DNA of 64,000 nucleotides from Streptomyces olivaceoviridis. GTDB lineage: Bacteria; Actinomycetota; Actinomycetes; Streptomycetales; Streptomycetaceae. A program made the position numbers and the translations under genes. Location of the stretch: assembly GCF_014650115.1 (NCBI RefSeq), contig NZ_BMUI01000008.1, forward strand, positions 283,069-347,068. Reading direction: 5' to 3'. The notes under the pieces were generated by a model. That model was given only the letters and a program-made list of their open reading frames with translations. It was not told the DNA's origin and made no database searches. Shown one piece after another: positions 52,047 to 60,325 of this stretch; position 1 is the first letter of the stretch, and every line of letters begins with the position of its first letter.

Positions 52047-53423
52047 ATGTCTGCAACACGCCGTCAGGTCCTGGCCCGAGCGAGCGCCCTGGGAGCGGGC
52101 ATCGCCTTCACCGGGGCCCTGTCCGAGCTCTTCGCGGGCACCGCCGCCGCGCAGAACCTGGGCCACATCGGCTACGGCCCGCTCGTCTCCGATCCGCACG
52201 GCCTGCTCGACCTGCCGAAAGGTTTCCGCTACACCGTGCTCTCCCGCGAGGGCGACCAGCTCCGCTCCGGAGAGGGCAGAGTCCCCTCGAACCACGACGG
52301 CATGGCCGCCTTCACCGGCCGAGGGGGCCGTACCCACCTCGTCCGCAACCACGAGAACCGCGTCACCGCGCCCATCCCGGTCCCGACCGTCAGCGGCCTC
52401 ACCTACGACCCGGCCGGCAAGGGCGGCTGTACGGCGCTCGCGCTCGACGCGCACCAGCACGTGCTGTCCGAGCGGGTCGCCATCGCCGGTACGGCCGTCA
52501 ACTGCGCGGGCGGCCGTACCCCCTGGGACACCTGGCTGACCTGCGAGGAGACCGAGGACAAGGCGGGCACCAACGGCTACACCAAGGACCACGGCTTCAT
52601 CTTCGAGGTCCACCCCACCGACCCGCACCGCACCGGCGCCGTCCCGCTGACCGCGATGGGCCGCTTCCAGCACGAGGCGGTCGCGATCGACCCGCGCTCC
52701 GGCATCGTCTACGAGACCGAGGACGCCTTCCTGAAGCCGTTCGGCCTCTTCTACCGCTTCCTGCCGGACAAGCCGCTCGGCGGCGTCGGCTCGCTGCGCG
52801 CGGGCGGCCGGCTCCAGGCGATGCGGGTGCCCGGCGTGCCGGATCTGTCCCCGGTCCAGGAGCCGGGAACGCGCTTCGACGGCATCGAGTGGGTGGACGT
52901 ACCCGACCCGCTGGCCGCCTCGACTCCCACCCGCTTGCAGGACTACGGGCCCGGCGGCATCACCCATGCGCAGAAGCTGGAGGGCTGCTACTGGGGCGGC
53001 AGCTGTGTGTACTTCGTGTCGTCCTTCGCCCGCAGCTCGGACGGCTCCGCGGCCGACCACTACGGCCAGATCTGGCGCTACGACCCGGCGCACCGCCGGC
53101 TGACCCTGGTCGTCGTGTTCGGCCCGGACACCGATGTGCAGCTGCCCGGCGAGTCCCCGGACAACATCTGCCTCGCCCCCGGCGGCGGCCTGATGGTGTG
53201 CGAGGACGGCAACGGGGCCCAGCACGTCTTCGGCGTGACCCGCAAGGGCGAGGTGTACCCGATGGCCCGGGGCCGTCAGGTCCTCACGGCGGGCGGTACG
53301 GCGCGGGAGCCGGAGTGGGGCGAGTTCGCGGGGGTCACCTTCTCCGCCGACGGCGAGACGATGTACGTCAACTGCTACACGCCCGGCACCACGTTCGCGG
53401 TGACCGGTCCTTGGCGCGGCTAG
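52047..53423 (+). CDS. PhoX-like DUF839 phosphatase, Tat substrate
   Basis: 458 residues. The twin-arginine signal is TRRQVLARASALGAGIAFTGAL, ending near GTAAAQ. The mature part is a PhoX/DUF839 beta-propeller: VPSNHDGMAAF, HLVRNHEN, WLTCEETEDKAG, FQHEAVAIDPRSGIVYETEDA, and GCYWGGSCVYFVSS. The Glu residues of CEETE and YETEDA are the metal ligands of PhoX, which binds Ca and Fe. The predicted activity is an extracellular alkaline phosphatase. The RBS is AGGAAGG. It converges on tatC across a strong terminator. No perfect PHO box was found in the upstream 167 bp. Confidence 0.85.
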   Translation: MSATRRQVLARASALGAGIAFTGALSELFAGTAAAQNLGHIGYGPLVSDPHGLLDLPKGFRYTVLSREGDQLRSGEGRVPSNHDGMAAFTGRGGRTHLVRNHENRVTAPIPVPTVSGLTYDPAGKGGCTALALDAHQHVLSERVAIAGTAVNCAGGRTPWDTWLTCEETEDKAGTNGYTKDHGFIFEVHPTDPHRTGAVPLTAMGRFQHEAVAIDPRSGIVYETEDAFLKPFGLFYRFLPDKPLGGVGSLRAGGRLQAMRVPGVPDLSPVQEPGTRFDGIEWVDVPDPLAASTPTRLQDYGPGGITHAQKLEGCYWGGSCVYFVSSFARSSDGSAADHYGQIWRYDPAHRRLTLVVVFGPDTDVQLPGESPDNICLAPGGGLMVCEDGNGAQHVFGVTRKGEVYPMARGRQVLTAGGTAREPEWGEFAGVTFSADGETMYVNCYTPGTTFAVTGPWRG

Positions 53424-53475
53424 GCCGTTTCGTTCGGGTCACCTGATCGCCATCGCGTTCACAGGGTGGACCCCG

Positions 53476-53507
53476 CGGCCGGGGCCCGTGAGCAGGGGCC
53501 CCGGCCG
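53476..53507. terminator. Bidirectional terminator between PhoX-like and tatC genes
   Basis: A perfect 12-bp GC stem (53476-53487 with 53496-53507) with an 8-nt loop lies 52 bp after the PhoX-like stop and 118 bp beyond the tatC stop on the other strand. Confidence 0.75.
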
Positions 53508-53625
53508 GCGAGCCCGGCGACCGCTCCTGCGGCCGGTCCCGCGGCGCACCGACCGCAAAGGCCGGAGCGCCGCGTCAGCCGCTGGGAACAGTGGCGCGGC
53601 ATCGCGACCCGCTCCGGGAAGACAG

Positions 53626-54441
53626 CTAGACCGGATGCACTCGCAGCGCCTTGCGCCGGTCACCGAGGAGTGAGAAGGCGACGGCGGCGAAGTAGAGCGC
53701 CCAGATCGGCGCGGCCAGCGCCAGCATGGTCAACGGGTCCGTGCTCGGCGTCGCCACCGCCGAGAAGACCGTGATGCCCACGACCATGGCGCGCCACCGG
53801 CCGAGCATCCGCCGGCCGGACAGCACTCCGGTGAGGTTCAGCATCACCAGCAGCAGCGGCATCTCGAAGGCGAGGCCGAAGACGACCACCATGCGGGTGA
53901 CGAGGTCGAGGAGGTCGTCCAGCGGCAGCAGGTTGTTCACCCCGTGCGGTGTGAGGCCGATCAACACCCTCGCGGTCCTGGGCAGCACCTTGTAGGCGAA
54001 GAAGGCGCCGCCTAGGAACAGCGGGACGCCCGCGCCGACGAACGCGTAGGCGTGTTTCCGCTCGCGTTCGTGCAGGCCGGGGGCGACGAACGCCCACAGT
54101 TGGTACAGCCAGACCGGAGAGGCCAGCACCACGCCGGCCACCAGCGAGACCTTCAGCGCCAGGGTGAAGGGCGCGAGCAGGCCGTTGATCGTGATGTGCG
54201 CGCAGGCGGTGTGCGTGGGCCGCCTCGCCAGATCGGCGAAGGAGGTCGGGCAGCCGACCGATGCCAGGACCGGCCTGGTGAGGAGGTTGATGATCCTCTT
54301 GTAGGAGAAGGCCGCGGCGACCGTGACGACCAGGATGGCGAGGACGGCCTTGGCGAGCCGGTTGCGGAGTTCACGAAGGTGCTCCGCGAGCGGCATCCGC
54401 CCCTCGGGGTCCTTCTTCTTGTTGCGGACCGACTGGGGCAT
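53626..54441 (-). CDS. tatC: Sec-independent translocase protein TatC, additional copy
   Basis: 271 residues, six transmembrane helices. The conserved N-terminus reads MPLAEHLRELRNRL with the signal-binding glutamate, followed by the first periplasmic loop and SPVWLYQLWAFVAPGLHERERK, the TatC signature; the C-terminal helices include the PSTDPLTMLALAAPIWALY end. TatC is the twin-arginine receptor in the membrane. Streptomyces normally carry their main tatA-tatC operon next to proteasome-associated genes; this copy lies with tatA, an RsbW-like kinase and two small genes. It is therefore a second system. The stop lies 31 bp from tatA's own end. Confidence 0.93.
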   Translation of the reverse strand: MPQSVRNKKKDPEGRMPLAEHLRELRNRLAKAVLAILVVTVAAAFSYKRIINLLTRPVLASVGCPTSFADLARRPTHTACAHITINGLLAPFTLALKVSLVAGVVLASPVWLYQLWAFVAPGLHERERKHAYAFVGAGVPLFLGGAFFAYKVLPRTARVLIGLTPHGVNNLLPLDDLLDLVTRMVVVFGLAFEMPLLLVMLNLTGVLSGRRMLGRWRAMVVGITVFSAVATPSTDPLTMLALAAPIWALYFAAVAFSLLGDRRKALRVHPV

Positions 54442-54472
54442 GCCATGTCCTCATCTCGTGCTGCGGGCCCGC

Positions 54473-54754
54473 TCAGTCCCGGTGGCCGGTCGTGCCGTCC
54501 GTGGGCGTGGTGCGGGCGGTGGCGGCGTCCGTGGGAGCGTCCGGATCCGTCCGCGGTCCCGGTGCGGGCTCCGGCTCGGGGCGTGCCTCGTCCGAGGCGC
54601 CGTCGTCCCTCATCGCCCTGGTCTCGCTCTTGAGGATCCGCAGGGACTTGCCCAGCGCCCGGGCGGTGTCGGGCAGTTTCTTCGAGCCGAAGATCATGAT
54701 CACCACGGCGACCAGGACCAGCAGGTGCCAGGGCTCCAGCGCGTTGCGGAACAT
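54473..54754 (-). CDS. tatA: TatA/E-type translocase protein
   Basis: 93 residues. One N-terminal membrane helix (LEPWHLLVLVAVVIMIFG) is followed by the hinge SKKLPDTARALGKSLRILKS, the amphipathic helix typical of TatA, and a long charged, Pro/Thr-rich tail. TatA forms the protein-conducting assembly with TatC. No separate tatB is present, as in the Bacillus two-component type. The preceding 52-codon ORF ends 2 nt before its ATG and the ribosome binding site GAAAGGGCGG overlaps that ORF. Confidence 0.93.
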   Translation of the reverse strand: MFRNALEPWHLLVLVAVVIMIFGSKKLPDTARALGKSLRILKSETRAMRDDGASDEARPEPEPAPGPRTDPDAPTDAATARTTPTDGTTGHRD

Positions 54755-54756
54755 CG

Positions 54757-54915
54757 TCACACCGCCCTTTCGCACGTGTCGGCGCCCGTACCGCGTGACC
54801 GTTCCTGTTGCCGGTCGGCGCGTTCCCGCACGGCTGTCGGGCGGGGCGGGCGAGGTGAGGGGGGTCGGCCGGCCGGCGCGGGGACGTGCCGGGTGTCGCG
54901 GTCGTCGCTGGTCAT
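54757..54915 (-). CDS. Possible 52-residue small protein upstream of tatA
   Basis: An ATG at 54915 follows GAAGGAAAC, a strong ribosome binding site, and opens a frame of 52 codons ending in TGA 2 nt before tatA. The product would be hydrophilic, rich in Arg, Pro and Thr (start TSDDRDTRHVP), with no membrane segment. Codon third positions are mixed, so the coding case rests mainly on the ribosome site and placement. It could equally be an untranslated leader of tatA. It lies 51 bp after the stop of the 138-residue gene upstream. Confidence 0.35.
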   Translation of the reverse strand: MTSDDRDTRHVPAPAGRPPSPRPPRPTAVRERADRQQERSRGTGADTCERAV

Positions 54916-54966
54916 GTTTCCTTCTTCCGGTCGGGTCGGAGCCGGCTCCTGGTCGGGTCGGCCGGT

Positions 54967-55383
54967 TCAGGTTCCGGGGTGCCCGGCAGCCGTCCAGGCG
55001 GCGTACTCCTGGCGGACATAGAGTCGGCGGCTGCGGGCGAGCGTGATCGCGTCGGGATGGTGCGGACCGGCCACCAGGTCGGGGTGGCGGCGGTCGTGCA
55101 GGACGAGTTGTTCTGCGGTTTCCGCGGCGGCCGCGATCGGGCCGGGACCGGGGGCGGCGCAGGCCAGTCGGTCCATGAGGGCGGCCCGGCGCAGCAGTCG
55201 GGCGCGTTCGGCGGCCGTCGCATCGGCCGGGGAACCGGTGCCGGGCCCGCCCCGGCGGCCGTCGCGTTCGGCATCGAGTGCGAGCACTTGGTGCAGCTCG
55301 CGGCGCAGGCCCGGTGCGTTGGCGTACGCCTCGTGCGGAGGCGGGACGTCGATGCCCTCGCCGCTGTCCGGCGTGATGTCCAT
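54967..55383 (-). CDS. Conserved hypothetical protein, 138 residues
   Basis: No known domain recognised. The product is helical and rich in Ala and Arg, with GLRRELHQVLALDAER, ERARLLRRAALMDRLACAA and a C-terminal ITLARSRRLYVRQEYAAWTAAG. GGAGGAG stands directly before the ATG. It follows the RsbW-like kinase with 2 bp between stop and start, so the two are certainly cotranscribed and may act together. No signal peptide or membrane segment. Confidence 0.6.
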   Translation of the reverse strand: MDITPDSGEGIDVPPPHEAYANAPGLRRELHQVLALDAERDGRRGGPGTGSPADATAAERARLLRRAALMDRLACAAPGPGPIAAAAETAEQLVLHDRRHPDLVAGPHHPDAITLARSRRLYVRQEYAAWTAAGHPGT

Positions 55384-55385
55384 GG

Positions 55386-55826
55386 TCACTCCTCCTGGTC
55401 GTGACGAGCACTCAGGCAGGCGCGGACCTCGCGGCCACCGCCTGTCTGGTGGGCCTCGGTCGACTGGGCGAGGTACTGGACGATGCCGGTGCCGCGTCCG
55501 TGCTCGTCGGAGGCGATGTCGGGGCGGTGCCGTTCCACCACCCCGCCGGAGTCGGTGACCACGATGTGCAGCGTGCCGTCGTGGAGGACGAGCCGCAGGG
55601 TCATGCGCTCGCGGCCGTACTGGGCGGCGTTGGCGGCGAGTTCGTCGACGATGAGAATGGCGGAGTCCCGCTCGCTCGTGGGTACCTGCCAGGCTTCCAG
55701 CAGATCCGCCGTGAAGTGACGGACGGCGCAGACGTGCGCCTCCTGCGCGGGCAGGGTGAGCAGCGCCTCGTGGCGGCAGGGCCGGCCGGGCTGTGCACTG
55801 GTGCGGGGGGAGTCGGTCACGAACAT
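55386..55826 (-). CDS. RsbW-like ATP-binding regulatory kinase
   Basis: 146 residues from the ATG at 55826, the start nearest the domain; in-frame starts at 55916 and 55937 would add up to 37 residues and none has a good ribosome site. It is a single GHKL ATPase domain: LIVDELAANAAQYG (N box), VVTDSGGVVER (G1) and GRGTGIVQYLAQ (G2). Such proteins are anti-sigma factors or partner-switching kinases. It heads the operon with the 138-residue protein, the small ORF, tatA and tatC. A link between a stress switch and a second Tat system is suggested. A similar kinase lies at 21984. Confidence 0.8.
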   Translation of the reverse strand: MFVTDSPRTSAQPGRPCRHEALLTLPAQEAHVCAVRHFTADLLEAWQVPTSERDSAILIVDELAANAAQYGRERMTLRLVLHDGTLHIVVTDSGGVVERHRPDIASDEHGRGTGIVQYLAQSTEAHQTGGGREVRACLSARHDQEE

Positions 55827-56249
55827 GGTCTTCTGGCTCTTCTGTGAGTGTGCGGAGACCGGGATGGGGGACCACCAGCAGCAACCTTTCGGTTTGTCGG
55901 CGGGCTGGTCCTGCATGGCGCGCTCATCTGGTTTCACGGCTGACGCATGCTGAACGGTTCGGTGGTCGGCCCCTTTTGCTCGGTTTCTTGCGGCTCACAT
56001 CGGGGCGGCGGCCCGGCCGGTCTCAGGCGGGTGCGGGTACGCGGCGTCACTGAACCGGGCGGAGACGCCCCTTCGGTCCGTCGCGCCGCGGAGCCGGGGA
56101 GCAACGCCCCTGCCCGCGTACCGGCCCGGACCACGCCGGTCGGCCTCTCGGCCACGGAGGCGCCGGGGCCGGCTGCCGAGGTCGCCACGCTGATCCGTGA
56201 GCTGCCGTGGTCGGACGGCCCCACCGCCGCCCTAGCCGTGCCGCGTGGT
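55827..56249. other. Gene-free stretch before the tandem repeats
   Basis: About 420 bp without a convincing gene. Plus-strand frames read proline- and arginine-rich nonsense, and the minus-strand frame holds no domain. It includes the possible promoter region of the RsbW-like kinase gene (minus strand), but no hexamers stand out. Confidence 0.5.
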
Positions 56250-56796
56250 GGGACCGGCCGGCGACGGCGACGCCGCGCATGCCGGAGGAAGCCGTACCCC
56301 GGACGTCCTGGGCGCGCCCCCTCGGGCCGGCCCACCGGTCGAAGGCGGCTCACACCTCCCGTCGGCCACCCGAAACCCTCCCGGCCCCTCGTCCCGCCCC
56401 GTGCACACATCCGGCGACCGTCGTCGGGACCGGCCGGCGACGGCGACGCCGCGCATGCCGGAGGAAGCCGTACCCCGGACGTCGCGGGCGCGCCCCCTCG
56501 GGCCGGCCCACCGGTCGAAGGCGGCTTCACACCTCCCATCGGCCACCCGAACCCCTCCCGGCCCCTCGTCCCGCCCCGTGCACACATCCGGCGACCGTCG
56601 TCGGGACCGGCCGGCGACGGCGACGCCGCGCATGCCGGAGGAAGCCGTACGCCGGACGTCGCGGGCGCGCCCCCTCGGGCCGGCCCACCGGTCGAAGGCG
56701 GCTCACACCTCCCGTCGGCCACCCGAACCCCTCCCGGCCCCTCGTCCCGCCCCGTGCACACATCCGACGACCGTCGTCGGGACCGGCCGGCGACGG
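56250..56796. repeat. Three 176/177-bp tandem repeats plus partial fourth copy
   Basis: Copies begin at 56250, 56426 and 56603, with a fourth, 18-bp start at 56779 that ends at 56796, beside the stop codon of the anti-sigma gene. Copies differ at only a few positions (for example GTCCTGG in copy 1 against GTCGCGG in copies 2 and 3, one extra T in copy 2, and two changes in copy 3). Because the period is 176/177 the units do not preserve one reading frame, so they are not protein repeats. Each junction carries the hairpin that ends the anti-sigma operon. Confidence 0.9.
56771..56796 (-). terminator. Terminator of the ECF sigma/anti-sigma operon
   Basis: CCGTCGTCGG (56771-56780) and CCGGCGACGG (56787-56796) form a 10-bp stem with one wobble pair and a 6-nt loop, 1 bp after the anti-sigma stop codon. 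Equal copies stand at 56595-56620 and 56418-56443 as parts of the tandem repeats, so the operon end has three successive terminator-like hairpins. Confidence 0.65.
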
Positions 56797-56797
56797 G

Positions 56798-57595
56798 TCA
56801 CGCCCGGATCGTGACCAGCTTCTGGCCGTTGTCCGCGAGGATCTCGAAGTGCTGGATGGCCTCGGGGGCCATGGCGACCGTCCCGGGGATCGTGGTGCCG
56901 GCAGGGTACTTGCCGGCCCACCAGGTCGCGCCGTCCGCCCTGACTCCGCCGGGCCCGACCGCTTGCAGCCGGCAGGTGGTCCCGGCGGGCGCCCCCCGGG
57001 CCGAGACCTGTAGGACACTGCCCCAGACGGAGGGCGAGACCTTCACCGAGGCGGAGACGCCGGTGGCCGGATCGCTTCCGGAGAAGGTGCGCGTGAACGT
57101 GGGCGCGCTCGGCCCGGGCGGCGTCGCCACGCTGCCCACGGTGCCGACGGCGGCCAGCCACGTGCCGCCGGCCGCTGCCGCGACGAGCACCACTGAGGCG
57201 CCCGCGCCGGCCAGTTGCAGGCGCCGGGTTCTGCGGCGCCGGGTCGCGGCCTGCTGGAGCAGTCTCTCCAGCACACCTCTCTCCGGCGTGGGCGGTGTCA
57301 CGGGCACGGCGGGCGCCGTGGGCTCCTCGGGTGAAGGGCCGCGCACGGTTTCGCCCGCCCGTGCCACCAGCCGGTCGGCCAGGTTCCCGTCGGCCGCCGG
57401 CACCGTACGCCCCGAAGCCTCCGCCACGGACACCGTCGCCAGCAGCGCGGGCAGTCCCGCCAGCCGGGCGTGTTCCGCCTGGCACTCCGCGCAGTGCGCG
57501 AGATGGGCGCGCACCAGTTCCGCTTCCTCCGGTGGCAGGGTGCCCAGGACGTACGCTCCGAGCGCCAGCCGGAGATCGTCGTGCTCCGCACTCAC
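56798..57595 (-). CDS. RskA-type zinc anti-sigma factor
   Basis: 265 residues from the GTG at 57595, chosen for GGGAGGTGG upstream. The cytosolic N-terminus holds the zinc motif His-x3-Cys-x2-Cys (AHLAHCAECQAEH). A basic segment leads to one membrane helix (QLAGAGASVVLVAAAAGGTWLA), and the exported C-terminal half (from about 160) is an RskA domain with FSGSDPATGVSAS and the closing HFEILADNGQKLVTI. It should hold the ECF sigma factor encoded 25 bp upstream until proteolysis releases it. The operon end carries the amplified terminator repeats. Confidence 0.87.
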   Translation of the reverse strand: MSAEHDDLRLALGAYVLGTLPPEEAELVRAHLAHCAECQAEHARLAGLPALLATVSVAEASGRTVPAADGNLADRLVARAGETVRGPSPEEPTAPAVPVTPPTPERGVLERLLQQAATRRRRTRRLQLAGAGASVVLVAAAAGGTWLAAVGTVGSVATPPGPSAPTFTRTFSGSDPATGVSASVKVSPSVWGSVLQVSARGAPAGTTCRLQAVGPGGVRADGATWWAGKYPAGTTIPGTVAMAPEAIQHFEILADNGQKLVTIRA

Positions 57596-57620
57596 GGTCG
57601 CCACCTCCCGCACGCCTCTG

Positions 57621-58220
57621 TCATGGCTCGATCCCGCGTTCCTGCAACGCCAGCCGCAGCGCGTGCAGGGCGTAGTACGTCCGCGACTTCACCGTGCCCA
57701 GCGGGATGCCCAGCACGCGTGCCGCCTCCGCCATGGTCCGGCCCTGGTAGTAGGTCTCCAGCAGGACGGCGCGGTGGTCCGGGGACAGCGACCGGACGGC
57801 GTCGGCGACCGCCCAGCTCTGTAGTGCCTGATCGATCTCGTCCTCGCCCGGGTTCTGCTCGGCGGCCCGCTCCAGCGCCTCGCCGCCGGCCTCGGTCGGC
57901 CTCGCCTGCCGGGCCCGGTGGGCGTCGATGACCAGGTGCCGGGCGACCGTGCACAGCCACGCCCGGGCCGGGCCGCGTGCGGGGTCGAACGCGGCGGGGT
58001 GCTGCCATGCCCGGAGCAGTGTCTCCTGCACCACGTCCTCCGCCCATTGCCAGTCTCCCGAGGTCAGCCGCAGTACGTAGTGGAACAGAGGTCCCGCGTG
58101 CTCGGCGTACAGAGTGCGCAGCAGTTCCTCGTCCGCGGTCGAAAGGGTCCCTTTACCAGAGACACGGTCTGCGGAGCGATCCGGACGGGTCCGCGGGCCA
58201 CGTTTTTGGTTCCAGGGCAT
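57621..58220 (-). CDS. ECF sigma factor, SigK-like
   Basis: 199 residues. Region 2 is LFHYVLRLTSGDWQWAEDVVQETLLRAWQHP with WLCTVARHLVIDAHRARQ, and region 4 is VLLETYYQGRTMAEAARVLGIPLGTVKSRTYYALHALR. It resembles SigK/SigL-type factors (ECF19-like) that pair with RskA-type anti-sigma proteins, as encoded immediately downstream. The ATG at 58220 was taken although its upstream ribosome site is poor; GTG or later starts are possible. In Mycobacterium such a system controls exported, redox-related proteins. The operon at 58776, with cupredoxin and exported phosphoesterase, is divergent from it and a natural candidate target. Confidence 0.88.
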   Translation of the reverse strand: MPWNQKRGPRTRPDRSADRVSGKGTLSTADEELLRTLYAEHAGPLFHYVLRLTSGDWQWAEDVVQETLLRAWQHPAAFDPARGPARAWLCTVARHLVIDAHRARQARPTEAGGEALERAAEQNPGEDEIDQALQSWAVADAVRSLSPDHRAVLLETYYQGRTMAEAARVLGIPLGTVKSRTYYALHALRLALQERGIEP

Positions 58221-58775
58221 GAGTCGATCGTCGCGCACATGCACTGCTTTGTCCTGTAATGCACGTAAAGGCGCAGGTGGCGTGCGGCGGACCTCGTGGG
58301 CGAGGCATTCCTGCCGGACCGTGCGGCGCCGCCGGCGGCCGGTGTGCGTGACGTCCGGAGCCCCTGGCCGACCTGTGGCGATACCGATTCGTCCCGGAAA
58401 GGTGCCCATCTGTCGAACCGTGGGGCCCCCGCCGTCCGTGAAGCCGGACAAGAGCCGACTCCGGCGCGATTCCTCACCGGTCCCCCGCCCGACGAAGGAG
58501 GGGGCGGAGGTGGCCGGGACACGCCACGCGACGGAGGCGCTCCCGACGCCGTCCGCCCTGCCCCCGTCCGCACCTTCGCGGCGCGCAGGGGCGCAGGTGC
58601 GGCGCGGGACACGTCGAGGCGAGCGGCGTGCACGGGGCGCTACCCCTGTGCGTCCGCCGGCCGGCCGGTGAGGGGCACGCGCCCACGAGCACGGCATCCA
58701 CCACACATTCGCGCGGGTGCGCGCGCCGATCCGGCGCGGTCCACGCCTCCGCCTGATCCACGAGGAACGGACACC
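58221..58775. other. Divergent spacer between ECF sigma gene and cupredoxin operon
   Basis: 555 bp without a recognisable gene on either strand. It must contain the promoters of the sigma/anti-sigma operon and of the cupredoxin operon. I could not point to an ECF-type promoter pair (AAC/CGT-like) with confidence. Confidence 0.5.
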
Positions 58776-59330
58776 ATGTACCTGAATCTTCGCGCACCGG
58801 GCCGCCGGTCACGCGCCGCGGCCGGGATGGCCGTCGTCATCGTCACGGCCGGCGGCGCTCTGGGGCTCCTGAGCGCATGCGGCCAGTCGTCGCACTCCCC
58901 GGCGGCCGGAGCCGGTGCCCTCACACCCGGCCCGGGTCAGCACCGGATGGCAGGGATGTCCGGCGCCACGGGGCCGGGGGGCGCGGCGGGCTCCGCTCCC
59001 GGCGCCTCACCGATGCCGAGCATGAGCATGAGCATGAGTCCCTCGACCAAGGGCGCGCAGGCCGCGCCGGTCACCGGCAACGCGGTGGCGATCGAGAACT
59101 TCGCGTTCTCCCCGGCCAAGCTGAAGATCAAGGTGGGCACGACGGTGACGTGGACCAATCAGGACACCGACGCCCACACCGTCACCAGCACCGGATCGGG
59201 CGGCCCGTTGCGTTCGGCCGCCCTGGCCACCCGCGCCACCTACCGCCACACGTTCACCAAGCCCGGCACCTACGCCTACCTCTGCACCATCCATCCGTTC
59301 ATGACCGCCACCGTGGAGGTGACCCGATGA
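58776..59330 (+). CDS. Cupredoxin lipoprotein with Met-rich segment
   Basis: 184 residues. The signal ends in the lipobox LLSAC (Cys35), giving a membrane-anchored exported protein. A Met-rich stretch with HRMAGMSG and MPSMSMSMSPS is typical of copper-handling proteins. The C-terminal domain (about 95-184) is a type 1 copper plastocyanin fold: AIENFAFSPAKLKIKVGTTVTW, DTDAHTVTS, and YAYLCTIHPFM, whose His, Cys, His and Met form the copper site. AGGAA precedes the ATG. It heads a four-gene operon with ATGA overlaps to the metallophosphoesterase. Roles in copper handling or electron transfer are inferred. Confidence 0.87.
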   Translation: MYLNLRAPGRRSRAAAGMAVVIVTAGGALGLLSACGQSSHSPAAGAGALTPGPGQHRMAGMSGATGPGGAAGSAPGASPMPSMSMSMSPSTKGAQAAPVTGNAVAIENFAFSPAKLKIKVGTTVTWTNQDTDAHTVTSTGSGGPLRSAALATRATYRHTFTKPGTYAYLCTIHPFMTATVEVTR

Positions 59331-60325
59331 CCGCCCACTGGAACAGCCACGACGGAGCACCGGCCGACGACACCGGCCGGCCCGCTACCGAGCACGGTAT
59401 GACCCGGCGTCAACTCATGCGCCACACCGCCTGGTTCGGAGGTGCCGTGGTACTCACCGTGGCCGGCGGACAGGTGGTCAGCCAGATCGCCGACTCCCGG
59501 GAAGGCACCTCCCGGGGTGCCGCCGGGGCCGCCGCGGAAAGCGGGGCGCTGCGGTTCGTACAGGTCTCCGACAGCCACATCGGGTTCCAGGGTCCGGCCA
59601 ACACGGATGTGGCCGGCTCGTTCTCCGAGGCGATCCACCAGGTCAACTCGCTCGGCTTCCGGCCCGACTTCGTGATGCACAGCGGCGACCTGACCCACCT
59701 GTCCACGGCCGGGCAGTTCGACCAGGTCAAGCAGATGATGACCGGTCTGCGGACCGACCGCGTCTTCACCGTGCCGGGCGAGCACGACTCCATCGGTGAT
59801 GCGGGCCGCGCCTACCGGCGGACCTTCGGCACGGGCACGCTCGGCGACGGCTGGTACAGCTTCGACACCCACGGCGTGCACTTCATCGCCCTGGTCAACA
59901 CCCTGAGCCTGGAGAAGCTCGGCCACCTCGGCAACGCCCAGATCGACTTCGTCCGCAAGGACGTCGCCGGACTGTCGTCGGACACCCCCATCGTGGTCTT
60001 CAGCCACATCCCGCTGTTCGCCATGTACCCGAAGTGGGGCTGGAGCACGGACGACGCCCTGAAGGTCATCGCCCTCCTGCGCCGCTTCTCCTCCGTCACC
60101 TGCCTCAACGGGCACGTCCACCAGCTCTTCACCAGGACGGAGGGCAACATCACCTTCCACTCCGCCACCACCACCGCCTACCCCCTGCCCCACCCGGGCC
60201 GTGCTCCCGCCCCCACCCCGCAGGTCGTCCCCGCCCGGCAGCTCAAGGAGGCGCTCGGTATCCGCACCGTCGGCTACCGCCGCGGCGAGCGCGAACTGGC
60301 CATCACGGACCAGAGGCTCATATGA
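59327..60325 (+). CDS. Exported metallophosphoesterase (Tat signal)
   Basis: 332 residues. A twin-arginine signal MTRRQLMRHTAWFGGAVVLTVAGG starts at about residue 25. The calcineurin-like fold has FVQVSDSHIGF, VMHSGDLTH, FTVPGEHDS, VVFSHIPLF and NGHVHQLF. The third motif reads GEHD instead of GNHD, so one metal ligand is Glu instead of Asn, a change seen in some family members. It is coupled to the lipoprotein upstream (ATGA) and to the membrane protein downstream (ATGA). An exported phosphatase or phosphodiesterase is likely. The second Tat system of this window could export it. Confidence 0.86.
   Translation: MTAHWNSHDGAPADDTGRPATEHGMTRRQLMRHTAWFGGAVVLTVAGGQVVSQIADSREGTSRGAAGAAAESGALRFVQVSDSHIGFQGPANTDVAGSFSEAIHQVNSLGFRPDFVMHSGDLTHLSTAGQFDQVKQMMTGLRTDRVFTVPGEHDSIGDAGRAYRRTFGTGTLGDGWYSFDTHGVHFIALVNTLSLEKLGHLGNAQIDFVRKDVAGLSSDTPIVVFSHIPLFAMYPKWGWSTDDALKVIALLRRFSSVTCLNGHVHQLFTRTEGNITFHSATTTAYPLPHPGRAPAPTPQVVPARQLKEALGIRTVGYRRGERELAITDQRLI

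Noticed and set aside
56250..56796. A CRISPR array
   Set aside because: Units are about 176 bp with no spacers of unique sequence between short repeats, and no cas gene is present.
55947..57824. A plus-strand open frame of more than 600 codons across the tandem repeats and opposite the anti-sigma gene
   Set aside because: It is Pro/Arg-rich nonsense without any domain, runs antisense to two well-supported genes and passes through repeats of a period that is not a multiple of three in one copy.
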